The notes beneath the pieces were generated by a model. The model saw nothing but the letters and a program-made list of their open reading frames with translations, did no database searches and was not told where the DNA came from. The position numbers and the translations under genes were made by a program. Shown here in pieces: positions 40,031 through 48,872 of a stretch of DNA of 64,000 bases. The stretch comes from Streptomyces resistomycificus (GTDB lineage: Bacteria > Actinomycetota > Actinomycetes > Streptomycetales > Streptomycetaceae): assembly GCF_001514265.1 (NCBI RefSeq), contig NZ_KQ948999.1, positions 62,001-126,000 on the forward strand, given 5' to 3'. Each line of letters begins with the position of its first letter. Positions within the stretch are counted from its first letter, which is position 1.

Positions 40031-41194
40031 TCACACACTCTCCGGTATCGGCAACGGCCGCTTCTCGATCGCCGCCGCCATCACCTCCGGGAACAGATCG
40101 GGCGTACAGGCGAAGGCCGGTGCCCCGAGCGCGGCGAGCGCGGCCGCGTGCTCCCGGTCGTAGGCGGGTGCCCCCTCGTCCGACAGCGCGAGCAGCGTCA
40201 CGAACTGGACGCCCGACGCCTTCATCGCCGCCACCCGCTTGAGCATCTCGTTGCGTATGCCCCCTTCGTAGAGGTCGCTGATCAGCACGACCACCGTCTC
40301 CGCGGGCCGGGTGATCTGCGACTGGCAGTACGCCAGCGCCCGGTTGATGTCGGTGCCGCCGCCGAGCTGGGTGCCGAACAGGACGTCGACCGGGTCGTCG
40401 AGCTGGTCGGTGAGGTCGACGACCGCCGTGTCGAACACGACCAGCCGGGTGTTGATCGACCGCATGGACGCCAGCACCGCCCCGAACACGGACGCGTAGA
40501 CGACGGACGCCGCCATCGACCCCGACTGGTCGATACAGAGGATGACCTCCTTCTTCACCGACTGGGAGGCCCGCCCGTACCCGATGAGCCGTTCCGGCAC
40601 GATGGTCCGGTACTCCGGCACGTAGTGCTTGAGGTTGGCCGCGATCGTGCGGTTCCAGTCGATGTCGTGGTGGCGGGGCCGGTTGACCCGCGCACTACGG
40701 TCGAGGGCGCCGGTGAGGGTGGCCCGGGTCCGGCTGGCGAGCCGCTTCTCCAGGTCCTCGACCACCTTGCGCACCACCGCCCGCGCCGTCTCCTTCGTGG
40801 TCTCCGGCATCGCCTTGTTGAGGGAGAGCAGCGTGCCGACGAGGTGCACGTCGGCCTCGGCCGCCTCCAGCATCTCCGGTTCCAGGAGCAGCGTGGACAG
40901 TCCGAGCCGGTCGATGGCGTCACGCTGCATGACCTGGACGACGGAGGAGGGGAAGTACGTACGGATGTCCCCGAGCCAACGGGCCACGGCCGGCGCGGAC
41001 GCCCCCAGCCCCGCCGAACGGTCCCGCCCCGCCGCCCCCTTGTCCGCCTTGCCGTAGAGCGCGGTCAGCGCCCCGTCCATCGCGGCGTCCTGCCCGGACA
41101 GCGCACATCCGGTGCCGTCGGCCGCGTCGCCCCCCAGGACGAGCCGCCAGCGCCGCAGCCTCTCCTGCGTGGAGTCGGTCGATTCGCCCGTCAT
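40031..41194 (-). CDS. VWA (von Willebrand factor A) domain protein of a MoxR cluster
   Basis: 387 residues from ATG 41194 (GGGGAGGGG upstream). The N-terminal half is helical (RLRRWRLVLGGDAADGTGCA; RAVVRKVVEDLEKRLASRTR). The C-terminal VWA domain (about 200-375) has a full MIDAS: DQSGS in VILCIDQSGSMAASVV, the Thr in LGGGTDINRALAYC, and Asp in VVLISDLYEGG. VWA proteins pair with MoxR AAA ATPases, which remodel or insert metal into targets. The pairing here is through the operon MoxR - DUF5682 - VWA, all leftward. The target is unknown. Confidence 0.9.
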   Translation of the reverse strand: MTGESTDSTQERLRRWRLVLGGDAADGTGCALSGQDAAMDGALTALYGKADKGAAGRDRSAGLGASAPAVARWLGDIRTYFPSSVVQVMQRDAIDRLGLSTLLLEPEMLEAAEADVHLVGTLLSLNKAMPETTKETARAVVRKVVEDLEKRLASRTRATLTGALDRSARVNRPRHHDIDWNRTIAANLKHYVPEYRTIVPERLIGYGRASQSVKKEVILCIDQSGSMAASVVYASVFGAVLASMRSINTRLVVFDTAVVDLTDQLDDPVDVLFGTQLGGGTDINRALAYCQSQITRPAETVVVLISDLYEGGIRNEMLKRVAAMKASGVQFVTLLALSDEGAPAYDREHAAALAALGAPAFACTPDLFPEVMAAAIEKRPLPIPESV

Positions 41195-41270
41195 CGCGCC
41201 CCTCCCCTGCTCCGGCAGCCGCGGACCGGCCACCGACCCGATGCACCGGCCCGTCCCATCGCCCCGACGG

Positions 41271-41471
41271 TCATCCGCGCACCCCCGCCCGAAGCCGTTC
41301 CCAGAGGGGGATCACCGGCACGGTCGCCGTCGTGCCGACCGCCGGCCGGAACTCCGGCCCGCCACGCCCGGCGCCCAGTCCGGCGTCCACCACGTGGGTT
41401 CTGCACGACGGCTCGCCCCGCCTGTCGGTCGTCGTCATCGTCACTGTCATCGCCGTCGCAGTCGTCGTCAT
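41271..41471 (-). CDS. Possible small protein coupled to the DUF5682 gene
   Basis: 66 codons. ATG 41471 shares its A with the TGA of the DUF5682 gene (TGATG), and the ORF ends 77 bp before the VWA start. Its third codon positions are GC-rich as in real genes. The product starts MTTTATAMTVTMTTTDRRGE and ends VIPLWERLRAGVRG; no domain is recognised. Coupling and codon use support it, while the Thr-rich opening and lack of family do not. It would fill the only gap in the operon. Confidence 0.35.
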   Translation of the reverse strand: MTTTATAMTVTMTTTDRRGEPSCRTHVVDAGLGAGRGGPEFRPAVGTTATVPVIPLWERLRAGVRG

Positions 41472-44014
41472 CAGGCCACCCCCACCAGGTCGTTGTCGTC
41501 ACCAGGCGCCGTCTCGCCGTCCAGCCCGAGCAACAGGCGCACCACCGGCAGCACCGCGTCCGCCCGCTCGCCGTCGAGGTCGGCCCCGAAACCGGGTATG
41601 CCGCCCCCGGCCGCTGCCCCGCTCCCCCGCTGCCCCGGTCCGCGTCGGACCAGTTCGCCCAGGGTCCGCCGCACTCCCGGTTCGTACGCCGAGAAGGTCC
41701 GCCGCAGCAGGGGCAGTACGTCGGTGAACGCGTCCGCCGGCACGCCCGTCAGCCAGGCGTCGACCAGCCCGAGCAGCCGCTCGTCGTGCACGAGCAGCAT
41801 CCCGCCGCCGGACCCCCCGCCGACGAAGCCCTCGATCCACGCGGCCGCGTCCCCGGGTGGTGTCCCCGGCGACAGCGCCAGCCCCATGAACCGAGCCGCC
41901 TCCTCCTGCTCCAACTCCCCCTCGTCCAGGAGCAGTCGCACGGCCCGTCCGCGAACGACGCCGGGCACGGTGTCCCGCCCGCACAACACCCGCAGCACGC
42001 CGCACCAGCGCTCACGGAGGTCGCCGTGGGGCCCGGCCGGGACGACGCCACCACCCCCGTCGCCCGGCACACCGTGCACGGCCCCTGCCGCCTCGCCCCT
42101 GCCGCGCTCCCCGGACACGGCAGCCCCGCTCCCCGCACGCCGGTCTGCCACCACAGCCTCGCCCAGCAGTCCCACCGCCCCGTGCACCGCGTCCACATGG
42201 CGCCGCATGTCCTGTGCCGCGTCCGCGTCGAGCGCGGCACAGGCCGGGGGCAGGCCGACGAAGATCCGCTCGGCGAGGCCCGCGGCGACCTCGGTCAGCG
42301 CGCCGGTGTCCGTGCCTCGTACGTCGCCGTAGCGGAGGGAACGGACCAGGGCCGGCAGGGCCTGGGCCAGGTGGCCGACATCCGCGTCGAGCGCGGCGCG
42401 GTCGGCCAGGACCTGCATGACCACCGGCAGCGCCTGCGGCAGTTCGGCCAGCAGACAACGCTCGGCGAGGGCGGTGACATCGGCGAGGCCCTGCGCGGAG
42501 ACGGCGTCCGCCTCGGCCTTGGCGGTCGCGGCGCCGAGCACGGTCGTGCCCCAGACCCCGGCCTCCGCGACCCGCACGGACAGCTCCGGCTCCCAACGCA
42601 GCCGCCACGTCTCCCGGAACGTGCCCGTGCTCCCCCGGGAGGCCACCGGCTCGCCCCACCCGACACCCAGCAGGCGCAGCCGGTGCAGCAGCCTGCCGCG
42701 CTCCGCGTCGGTGTCCTTGCGCAGGTCGAGCTCCAACTCCCGCTCCAGCGCCTCCGGCTTGAGCCTGAGCCTGCGCTGCGTACGGTCGAGGTCCCGCTGC
42801 AACGGCACCGCGGGCGCGCTCTGCGGCACCTCCCCCAGCACGTCGCCCACGACCAGCCGGTCGTGCACCAGGGTGAGCGGCACGTCCGACCCCTCGCACA
42901 TCACCGCCCGTACCGCGTCGGTCGTCTCACTGAGCCCGGGCAGCGGCCGACCGCGCATCGCGGCGAGTGTCTCCGCCAGCCGCACCGCCTCGATGACGTG
43001 CGCCGAGGACACCAGCCGGTCCTCGCCCCTCAGCAGGCCCGCCACCTTGGTCAGCCACCGCTCCACCGGACGGTCCGGCACGCCGAACAGATGCCCGTAC
43101 CAACCCGGCGACTCGATGCCCGCGCCGTACCCGCTGTGCCGTGACAGCCTGCGGTACGTCCACGGCACCCAGGTCATGTCCGCCTTGACCTTGGGCAGCC
43201 CCTTCAGCAGGGCCCGGTCGGCTGTGACGGCGGTCTTCCGCCGCAGAGCGGGCACATGCCACGCCCCGCACACCACGGCGACACCGTCACCGAACTCCCG
43301 CTGGGCCACGCGCAGTTGGAGCCGCATGTACGCCTCCCGCACGAGATCGCGGTCCTGGCCCCCGCTCCCGTACTCCTCCCGCAGCGCCCCCATGGCCTCC
43401 TCGAGCACGACGAACGGCACGAACGCGTCCCCCGCGCCCACCCCCCGGTGCTCGACGACGTCCTCCCACCACCGCTCCGGATCGTCGTAGCCGGCCGCCT
43501 CGGCGAGCACCCCGAGCGGATCGACCCGCACGTCGGCACCGACCACGGCCTCGCCGTCGCCGGCCACGGCCTCGTCATCACCGGTCACGTCGTCGCCGCC
43601 GTCGCCACCGCCTCCGACGCTGCCCGGATCGGCACCCACGTCGTCCCCGTCCCTCCCCCACGCCAGCGAGTGCGTGGCCGGCAGGTCGATGAAACGGGCC
43701 GGCACGTCGTGCTCCAGGGCCCAGCGGATCGCCACCCACTCCGGGGAGAACTCGGCCAGTGGCCAGAACGCCGAGCGGCCGGGCTCGTCCACGGCGTGGG
43801 CGAGAAGGGCGACCGGGGGCCGCATGTCCTCGTCCGCGGCCAGCGGGATCAGGACGTCGGCCTCGGGCGGTCCCTCGATCAGCACGACCCGCGGCCGGGC
43901 CGCGTCCAGCGCCGCCCGCACGGCCCGCGCGGAACCGGGCCCGTGGTGCCGCACCCCGAGCAGCAGCGGACCGGCGACGGGCCACCCGCTCCCGGACTCC
44001 TCAGTACCTGCCAC
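41471..44014 (-). CDS. DUF5682 family protein of the MoxR-VWA cluster
   Basis: 847 residues from GTG 44014. The N-terminus has the family hallmark LLLGVRHHGPGSARAVRAAL (about 19-38) and VVLIEGPPEADVLIPLAAD, resembling the metal-dependent TraB/ChaN-like fold (the paired histidines and Glu-Gly-Pro are candidate ligands). A middle part includes REAYMRLQLRVAQREFGDGV and VVCGAWHVPALRR, with another conserved His. The C-terminal 450 residues are helical repeats with Ala/Glu/Leu and Gly-rich inserts. The family is regularly encoded with MoxR, VWA and SWIM proteins. Catalysis is not established. It lies between MoxR (upstream) and VWA (downstream). Confidence 0.85.
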   Translation of the reverse strand: MAGTEESGSGWPVAGPLLLGVRHHGPGSARAVRAALDAARPRVVLIEGPPEADVLIPLAADEDMRPPVALLAHAVDEPGRSAFWPLAEFSPEWVAIRWALEHDVPARFIDLPATHSLAWGRDGDDVGADPGSVGGGGDGGDDVTGDDEAVAGDGEAVVGADVRVDPLGVLAEAAGYDDPERWWEDVVEHRGVGAGDAFVPFVVLEEAMGALREEYGSGGQDRDLVREAYMRLQLRVAQREFGDGVAVVCGAWHVPALRRKTAVTADRALLKGLPKVKADMTWVPWTYRRLSRHSGYGAGIESPGWYGHLFGVPDRPVERWLTKVAGLLRGEDRLVSSAHVIEAVRLAETLAAMRGRPLPGLSETTDAVRAVMCEGSDVPLTLVHDRLVVGDVLGEVPQSAPAVPLQRDLDRTQRRLRLKPEALERELELDLRKDTDAERGRLLHRLRLLGVGWGEPVASRGSTGTFRETWRLRWEPELSVRVAEAGVWGTTVLGAATAKAEADAVSAQGLADVTALAERCLLAELPQALPVVMQVLADRAALDADVGHLAQALPALVRSLRYGDVRGTDTGALTEVAAGLAERIFVGLPPACAALDADAAQDMRRHVDAVHGAVGLLGEAVVADRRAGSGAAVSGERGRGEAAGAVHGVPGDGGGGVVPAGPHGDLRERWCGVLRVLCGRDTVPGVVRGRAVRLLLDEGELEQEEAARFMGLALSPGTPPGDAAAWIEGFVGGGSGGGMLLVHDERLLGLVDAWLTGVPADAFTDVLPLLRRTFSAYEPGVRRTLGELVRRGPGQRGSGAAAGGGIPGFGADLDGERADAVLPVVRLLLGLDGETAPGDDNDLVGVA

Positions 44015-44135
44015 ACCGTCCCCCTCGCCACCAGATCCACCGCGAACCGTGCCCGTTCGGCCCTCCGGCCTCCCGGGACACCGTCACCGAGCCGCCGCCG
44101 GGCCGCCCCCACCCCAGGTCGTCCGGGTCGTTCAC
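44001..44135 (-). CDS. Possible 44-residue coupled ORF between MoxR and DUF5682 genes
   Basis: GTG 44135 overlaps the MoxR stop (GTGA) and the ORF ends with TGA at 44001-44003, 14 bp inside the DUF5682 gene in another frame. It would encode MNDPDDLGWGRPGGGSVTVS ... WIWWRGGRCGRY. It is the only frame in this 117-bp gap that joins both neighbours by overlap. It could be a coupling leader or a small gene. No homologue is known to me. Confidence 0.3.
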   Translation of the reverse strand: MNDPDDLGWGRPGGGSVTVSREAGGPNGHGSRWIWWRGGRCGRY

Positions 44136-45262
44136 GCGCTCACCTCCCGGCAGGCCCGGTAGAAGTCCTTCCAGCCGTCGCGCTCGCGAACGACCGCTTC
44201 CAGGTACTCCTGCCAGATGACGCGGTCGGCCGCGGGGTCGCGGACCACGGCGCCGAGGATGCCCGCGGCCACGTCGCCGGCCCGCAGCACGCCGTCGCCG
44301 AAGTGGGCTGCCAGAGCGAGCCCGTTGGTGACGACGGAGATCGCCTCGGCCGTGGAGAGCGTGCCGCTGGGCGACTTGAGCTTCGTCCGCCCGTCGGACG
44401 TGACGCCGCCGCGCAGCTCGCGGAAGACGGTCACGACGCGGCGGATCTCGTCGACGCCGTCGGGCGCGGTAGGCAGGTCGAGGGAGCGGCCGATCTGGTC
44501 GACGCGGCGCGAGACGATGTCGACCTCGGCCTCGACGCTCTCGGGCAGCGGCAGGACCACCGTGTTGAAGCGGCGGCGCAGAGCGCTGGACAGGTCGTTG
44601 ACCCCTCGGTCCCGGTCGTTGGCGGTCGCGATCAGGTTGAAGCCCCGAACCGCCTGCACCTCCTGGCCCAGCTCCGGTATCGGCAGCGTCTTCTCCGACA
44701 GGATCGTGATGAGCGAGTCCTGCACGTCGGCCGGGATGCGGGTGAGCTCCTCGACGCGGGCCGTCATCCCGTCCGCCATCGCCCGCATGACCGGGCTGGG
44801 CACCAGGGCGTCACGGCTCGGGCCGCGGGCGAGCAGCTGCGCGTAGTTCCAGCCGTACCGGATCGCCTCCTCCGGGGTGCCGGCCGTGCCCTGCACCAGC
44901 AGCGTCGAGTCGCCGCTGACCGCCGCGGCCAGGTGCTCGGACACCCAGGTCTTCGCGGTGCCGGGTACGCCGAGCAGCAGCAGGGCACGGTCGGTGGCGA
45001 GCGTGGTGACGGCGACCTCGACGAGCCGGCGCGGCCCCACGTACTTCGGGCTGATCACCGTGCCGTCGGGCAGGGTGCCGCCGAGCAGGTAGGTGGCCAC
45101 TGCCCACGGCGACAGCTTCCAGCGCTCCGGGCGCGGCCGGTCGTCCTGCGCGGCGAGCGCGGCGAGTTCACCGGCGAAGGCGTCCTCGGCGTGCGGCCGC
45201 AACGCGGCGGACGGCTTCCCGTCGGACACTTCCACAGACATCGGTTCCACGGACACAGTCAT
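44132..45262 (-). CDS. MoxR-type AAA+ ATPase
   Basis: 376 residues from ATG 45262 (GGAGGGGG upstream; an earlier ATG adds 22 unrelated residues). Walker A-like loop LLLLGVPGTAKTWVSEHLAA, sensor and insertion segments PSPVMRAMADGMTARVEELT and RIPADVQDSLITILSEKTLP, Walker B/sensor region FNLIATANDRDRGVNDLSSA, arginine finger ALRRRFNTVVLPLPE. This is the MoxR helix-2-insert class. It is first in the leftward operon MoxR - DUF5682 - VWA and probably drives conformational change of a client bound by the VWA protein. It is divergent from the SWIM gene across an interval with a perfect palindrome. Confidence 0.93.
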   Translation of the reverse strand: MTVSVEPMSVEVSDGKPSAALRPHAEDAFAGELAALAAQDDRPRPERWKLSPWAVATYLLGGTLPDGTVISPKYVGPRRLVEVAVTTLATDRALLLLGVPGTAKTWVSEHLAAAVSGDSTLLVQGTAGTPEEAIRYGWNYAQLLARGPSRDALVPSPVMRAMADGMTARVEELTRIPADVQDSLITILSEKTLPIPELGQEVQAVRGFNLIATANDRDRGVNDLSSALRRRFNTVVLPLPESVEAEVDIVSRRVDQIGRSLDLPTAPDGVDEIRRVVTVFRELRGGVTSDGRTKLKSPSGTLSTAEAISVVTNGLALAAHFGDGVLRAGDVAAGILGAVVRDPAADRVIWQEYLEAVVRERDGWKDFYRACREVSA

Positions 45263-45324
45263 GGCTGAGGCCCCCTCCAGCTCGGCCGGTTCGGATCTGG
45301 TGTCCACCGTGCACCACGGCACTG

Positions 45325-45336
45325 ACAACGCGTTGT
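45325..45336. promoter_or_regulatory. Perfect 12-bp palindrome in the MoxR/SWIM divergent promoter region
   Basis: ACAACGCGTTGT is self-complementary and centrally placed in the 156-bp interval (45263-45418) between two divergent genes of the same cluster. A shared operator is plausible; the regulator is unknown. Confidence 0.4.
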
Positions 45337-45418
45337 GACCTGCGAAGACGCCTCCCAGGCCAGCCCGGCGGCACGGCTCGCGGGGCCGATTGTCAGTGGT
45401 GGGACCTACCTTCGACTC

Positions 45419-46774
45419 ATGACTCAGCAGGGGGTGCGCTGGAGTGCGGATCAGGTGCTGGCGCTGGCGCCTGACGCCTCATCACGCAAAGCGGGAAGCA
45501 AACTCGGTGCGGCAGGGCCGTGGTCCGAGGCGGGGAGCTGCGACGAGGGGACGGTGTGGGGGCTGTGCAAGGGCAGTGGCAGCAAGCCGTATCAGACGGT
45601 CGTCGACATCGCGGACGCGGCGGGGCCGGCGTACAAGTGCAGTTGCCCGAGCCGCAAGTTCCCGTGCAAGCACGCGCTCGGGCTGCTGTTGCTCTGGGCC
45701 GGCGGGGACGGCGTGGTCACGTCTGCCCAGCCGCCGGACTGGGCCGGGGAGTGGATAGAGGGGAGAAGGAAGCGGGCGACGGAGAAGAGGGCGGCGGGCG
45801 CGGCCGGCTCCTCGTCCGGCTCCGGTGATCCCGAGGCGGCGCGGCGCAGGGCCGAACGCCGGGCCGAGCGGGTCACCGCGGGCGCCACGGAGCTGGAGCA
45901 GCGCCTGACGGACCTGGTGCGCGGCGGCCTCGCGGGCGCGGAACAGGCCGGGTACGGACTGTGGGAGGAGACCGCTGCCCGCATGGTGGACGCGCAGGCC
46001 TCCGGACTGGCGGCACGGGTGCGGGAGTTGGGGGCGGTCCCGGCGTCCGGTCCCGGCTGGCCGGTCCGGCTGCTGGAGGAGTGCGCCCTGCTCCACCTCC
46101 TCGACCAGGGCTGGCTGCGCCGGGAGCAACTCCCGGAGGGGCTGGCGGCGACGGTCCGCTCCCGGATCGGCCTGTCCGCCTCCCCGGACGGACCTCCGGT
46201 GCGTGACCGCTGGCTGGTCCTCGCCCAGTACGACACCGCGGACGCCCGACTGACGACCCGGCGGATATGGCTGTACGGCGCCGAGTCGACCCGCACCGTG
46301 CTGCTCCTGTCCTACGGCGCCGCCGGCCGCGCCCCCGAACTCGCGCTGCCGGTGGGGCTGGCGCTGGACGCGGAGGTGGCCGCCTATCCGGGCGCCGGGC
46401 AGCTACGGGCGGCCCTGGGTGAGCAGTTCGCCCCGCCCGTTCCCGCGACGAGCCGGCCGCCGGGAGTGACGCCGGCCCAGGCGGCCGACCGTTACGGCAC
46501 GGCCCTCAGGGACGACCCCTGGCTGGACTCCGTCCCGGTGACGCTGGACAGGGTCGTACCGACCCCGGACGGCGACTCCTGGCAGCTGGCGGACGCCGAC
46601 GGGGACCAGGCGCTGCCACTGACCCCCGCCGCCCGCTCCCGCCCGGGCCTGTGGCGTCTGGTCGCCCTCTCGGGCGGCGCACCCGTCAAGGTTTTCGGCG
46701 AGTGCGGCCACCGCGGCTTCACCCCGCTGACGGCGTGGCCGGAGGGCCCGGGCGAGGCGGTGCGCCTGTGCTGA
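45419..46774 (+). CDS. SWIM zinc-finger protein
   Basis: 451 residues from ATG 45419. The SWIM finger C-x-C-x(n)-C-x-H is seen in YKCSCPSRKFPCKHALGLLL (about 78-97). An N-terminal part SADQVLALAPDASSRKAGSK and a charged linker follow. The remaining 300 residues are Trp/Leu/Arg-rich with no named fold (RDRWLVLAQYDTADARLTTR; WQLADADGDQALPLTPAARS). SWIM domains bind DNA, RNA or proteins. The gene starts the rightward half of the MoxR cluster and is followed by the DUF5691 gene 82 bp on. No ribosome site is visible, so the transcript may be leaderless. Confidence 0.88.
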   Translation: MTQQGVRWSADQVLALAPDASSRKAGSKLGAAGPWSEAGSCDEGTVWGLCKGSGSKPYQTVVDIADAAGPAYKCSCPSRKFPCKHALGLLLLWAGGDGVVTSAQPPDWAGEWIEGRRKRATEKRAAGAAGSSSGSGDPEAARRRAERRAERVTAGATELEQRLTDLVRGGLAGAEQAGYGLWEETAARMVDAQASGLAARVRELGAVPASGPGWPVRLLEECALLHLLDQGWLRREQLPEGLAATVRSRIGLSASPDGPPVRDRWLVLAQYDTADARLTTRRIWLYGAESTRTVLLLSYGAAGRAPELALPVGLALDAEVAAYPGAGQLRAALGEQFAPPVPATSRPPGVTPAQAADRYGTALRDDPWLDSVPVTLDRVVPTPDGDSWQLADADGDQALPLTPAARSRPGLWRLVALSGGAPVKVFGECGHRGFTPLTAWPEGPGEAVRLC

Positions 46775-46856
46775 CCGGACCGCTGAACCGACTGAACAGG
46801 TCGACGTGGCTGACGCGCCTTCAGCCACTTCCAGGCCCCGCACGGAAAGGACCCGA

Positions 46857-48491
46857 ATGAACAGCACCTCCGCTCCCGCGGGCTCGCCGGTGGCGAACGT
46901 CTGGGAGGAACTGGTCACGGCGGCGCTGCTCGGCACCGAGCGACGCACACCGCCGGGCTCGGCGCCGGGCCGAGAGGCGCCCGTGGCGCTGCTGGACGCG
47001 GCGGCCGTGGAGACCGTACGGCGGCGGGCCGGCCTGCGCCCCGGGCGGGCGGCCCGGCGTCCGGAACCGGCGGCACGGGATCCGCGCCCGCCGCTGCCCG
47101 CCGCGGCGGCCCGTCGGCTGTCGATGCTCCTGGCCGACCGCCCCGGGGCCGGTGGCGGTGGCCGCAGAGGTGCGGCTCCTGACCTGATGGAACTGCTTCC
47201 GCAGTGGCTGGCGGCGGCGAACACCCGCGGGTTCGCCGCGCCGCCCGAGATGTTGCCCGCGCTCCTGGACGCCGCCCGGGGACGCACCGACCTGCGGCCG
47301 GCGGCGCTGGCCTTCGCCGGACAGCGTGCCGTGTGGCTCGCCCGGCTGAACCCGGAGTGGCGGTTCGCCCTGCGCGCGACGCCCGGCGGGGGCACCGCTC
47401 TCCCGGCCCCCGAGGACACCGACAGCGTTCAACAGCTATGGCAGGAGGGGCTGTTCGCCGAGCGGGTCGCTCTGCTCGCAGCGATACGCGCCCGCGAGCC
47501 GGCCGCCGCCCGCGATCTGCTCGCGACCACCTGGGCGACGGAGCGGGCCGAGGACCGGCTGATGTTCCTCGACTCCCTGCGCACCGGGCTGGCCGCGGAG
47601 GACGAGCCGTTCCTGGAGCAGGCCCTGTCCGACCGGAGCCGCAATGTGCGTGCGACCGCGGCGGAACTGCTGTCGGCGCTGCCGGGTTCGGCGCTGGCGG
47701 CGCGGATGGCTGTTCGCGCCGGGGCCTGCGTGGCCGTCGACCACACCGGGGACGCACCTGCCCTCACCGTCGAAGCGCCGCACGAGTGTGACGCGAGCAT
47801 GGAGCGCGACGGAGTCGTGCCGAAGGCGCCGGCGGGGCGGGGTGAACGATCGTGGTGGTTCGGCCAGTTGGTGGAATCGACCCCGCTCACCACGTGGTCG
47901 GGACGCCTGGGGGGCCGGACGCCCGAGGAGATCGTGGCGCTGCCGGTCGCGGACGACTGGCAGAGCGAGCTGCACGCGGCGTGGTGCCGGGCGGCGGTGC
48001 GACAGCGGGACGCCGACTGGGCGCGAGCGCTGCTGGGGGCGCCCGAGGCACCCGAGGCCGGCGGCCCCGGCGCGGTGTCGCTGGCCGAGCGCGCCAAGCT
48101 GCTCGGCACGCTGGGCTCCGGCGAGCGGGCCGAATGGGTCGCCGGATTCATCTCGGCGCATGGTCTGTCCGAGGCGTTCCAACTGCTCGGGGTGTGCGCG
48201 GTGCCGTGGGCCGCGCCGCTGGGACGTGCGGTGGTGGACGCGCTCAACATCGCGCGGGACGCGGGGAGTTACCCGTGGAGCTTCAGCGGAGTGATGGGCC
48301 TGGCCGAGCGCTGCCTGGACCCCTCCGAGGTCAGTCGCCTCGACGGCCTGCTGGCGGTGCCGGACGAGACGGAGGACGCGTCGCCCGGAGCTGGGGGGTA
48401 CTGGGCGGAGGCCTTCCAGAGGCTGGTGACCACGCTGCGGTTGCGGGCGGCGATGACGGAGGAGCTGGGGGCGCCGTTGGGGCGGGGGTGA
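46857..48491 (+). CDS. DUF5691 family protein
   Basis: 544 residues from ATG 46857 (GGAAAGGA upstream; GTG 46806 in frame is an alternative). Opens NVWEELVTAALLGTERRTPP, the signature of a family found next to SWIM/MoxR/VWA genes. The body is helical and repeat-like (LLPQWLAAANTRGFAAPPEM; EQALSDRSRNVRATAAELLS looks like a HEAT repeat). Function unknown. Cluster membership suggests a scaffold for the MoxR-VWA machine. Its last codons lie in a 36-bp sequence duplicated just downstream. Confidence 0.82.
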   Translation: MNSTSAPAGSPVANVWEELVTAALLGTERRTPPGSAPGREAPVALLDAAAVETVRRRAGLRPGRAARRPEPAARDPRPPLPAAAARRLSMLLADRPGAGGGGRRGAAPDLMELLPQWLAAANTRGFAAPPEMLPALLDAARGRTDLRPAALAFAGQRAVWLARLNPEWRFALRATPGGGTALPAPEDTDSVQQLWQEGLFAERVALLAAIRAREPAAARDLLATTWATERAEDRLMFLDSLRTGLAAEDEPFLEQALSDRSRNVRATAAELLSALPGSALAARMAVRAGACVAVDHTGDAPALTVEAPHECDASMERDGVVPKAPAGRGERSWWFGQLVESTPLTTWSGRLGGRTPEEIVALPVADDWQSELHAAWCRAAVRQRDADWARALLGAPEAPEAGGPGAVSLAERAKLLGTLGSGERAEWVAGFISAHGLSEAFQLLGVCAVPWAAPLGRAVVDALNIARDAGSYPWSFSGVMGLAERCLDPSEVSRLDGLLAVPDETEDASPGAGGYWAEAFQRLVTTLRLRAAMTEELGAPLGRG

Positions 48492-48538
48492 CGTGCGGCG
48501 TAGAGCTGGGAGCGCCGTTGGGGCGGGGGTGACGTGCG
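48462..48538. repeat. Direct duplication over the end of the DUF5691 gene
   Basis: A 36-bp segment at 48462-48497 is repeated at 48503-48538 with one base changed (period 41). The first copy contains the last codons (GAPLGRG) and stop, and the second puts the same peptide in another frame. GGGGTGACGT units continue to about 48580. The rest of 48539-48872 holds nothing I can identify. Confidence 0.85.
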
Positions 48539-48872
48539 CAGAGGTGCTGCGAGGTAGGGGTGGGGGTGACGTAGGGGTGGGGGCGGTCGGCGGCTACGCG
48601 TCCTGGTCCTGGCGGTAGGGGCGGTCCCGCGGCGCGGCCCGACAGGGACCTTCCCCCGCCCGGCATTCGACGACGAGGTCCCAGACACCCACGGAGGTCC
48701 GACGACGAGCCCTCTGAAACGGGGGCCGTGGCGGAGAGCCTGGTGATGCAGCCAAGACGGCAGATCCCCCTGGCGGAAGCCAGGTAGTGAAAGCCAAGAG
48801 CCACGGGCCCCCACTGACGTGGTGCCCGCAGCCCGGCCCATCGCCGCAGGCCCGCCATCGCAACCCGTCCGC

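Noticed and set aside
39731..43144. 1137-codon open frame on the plus strand
   Set aside because: Antisense shadow of the VWA and DUF5682 genes, caused by high GC; composition is His/Arg/Pro with no domain.
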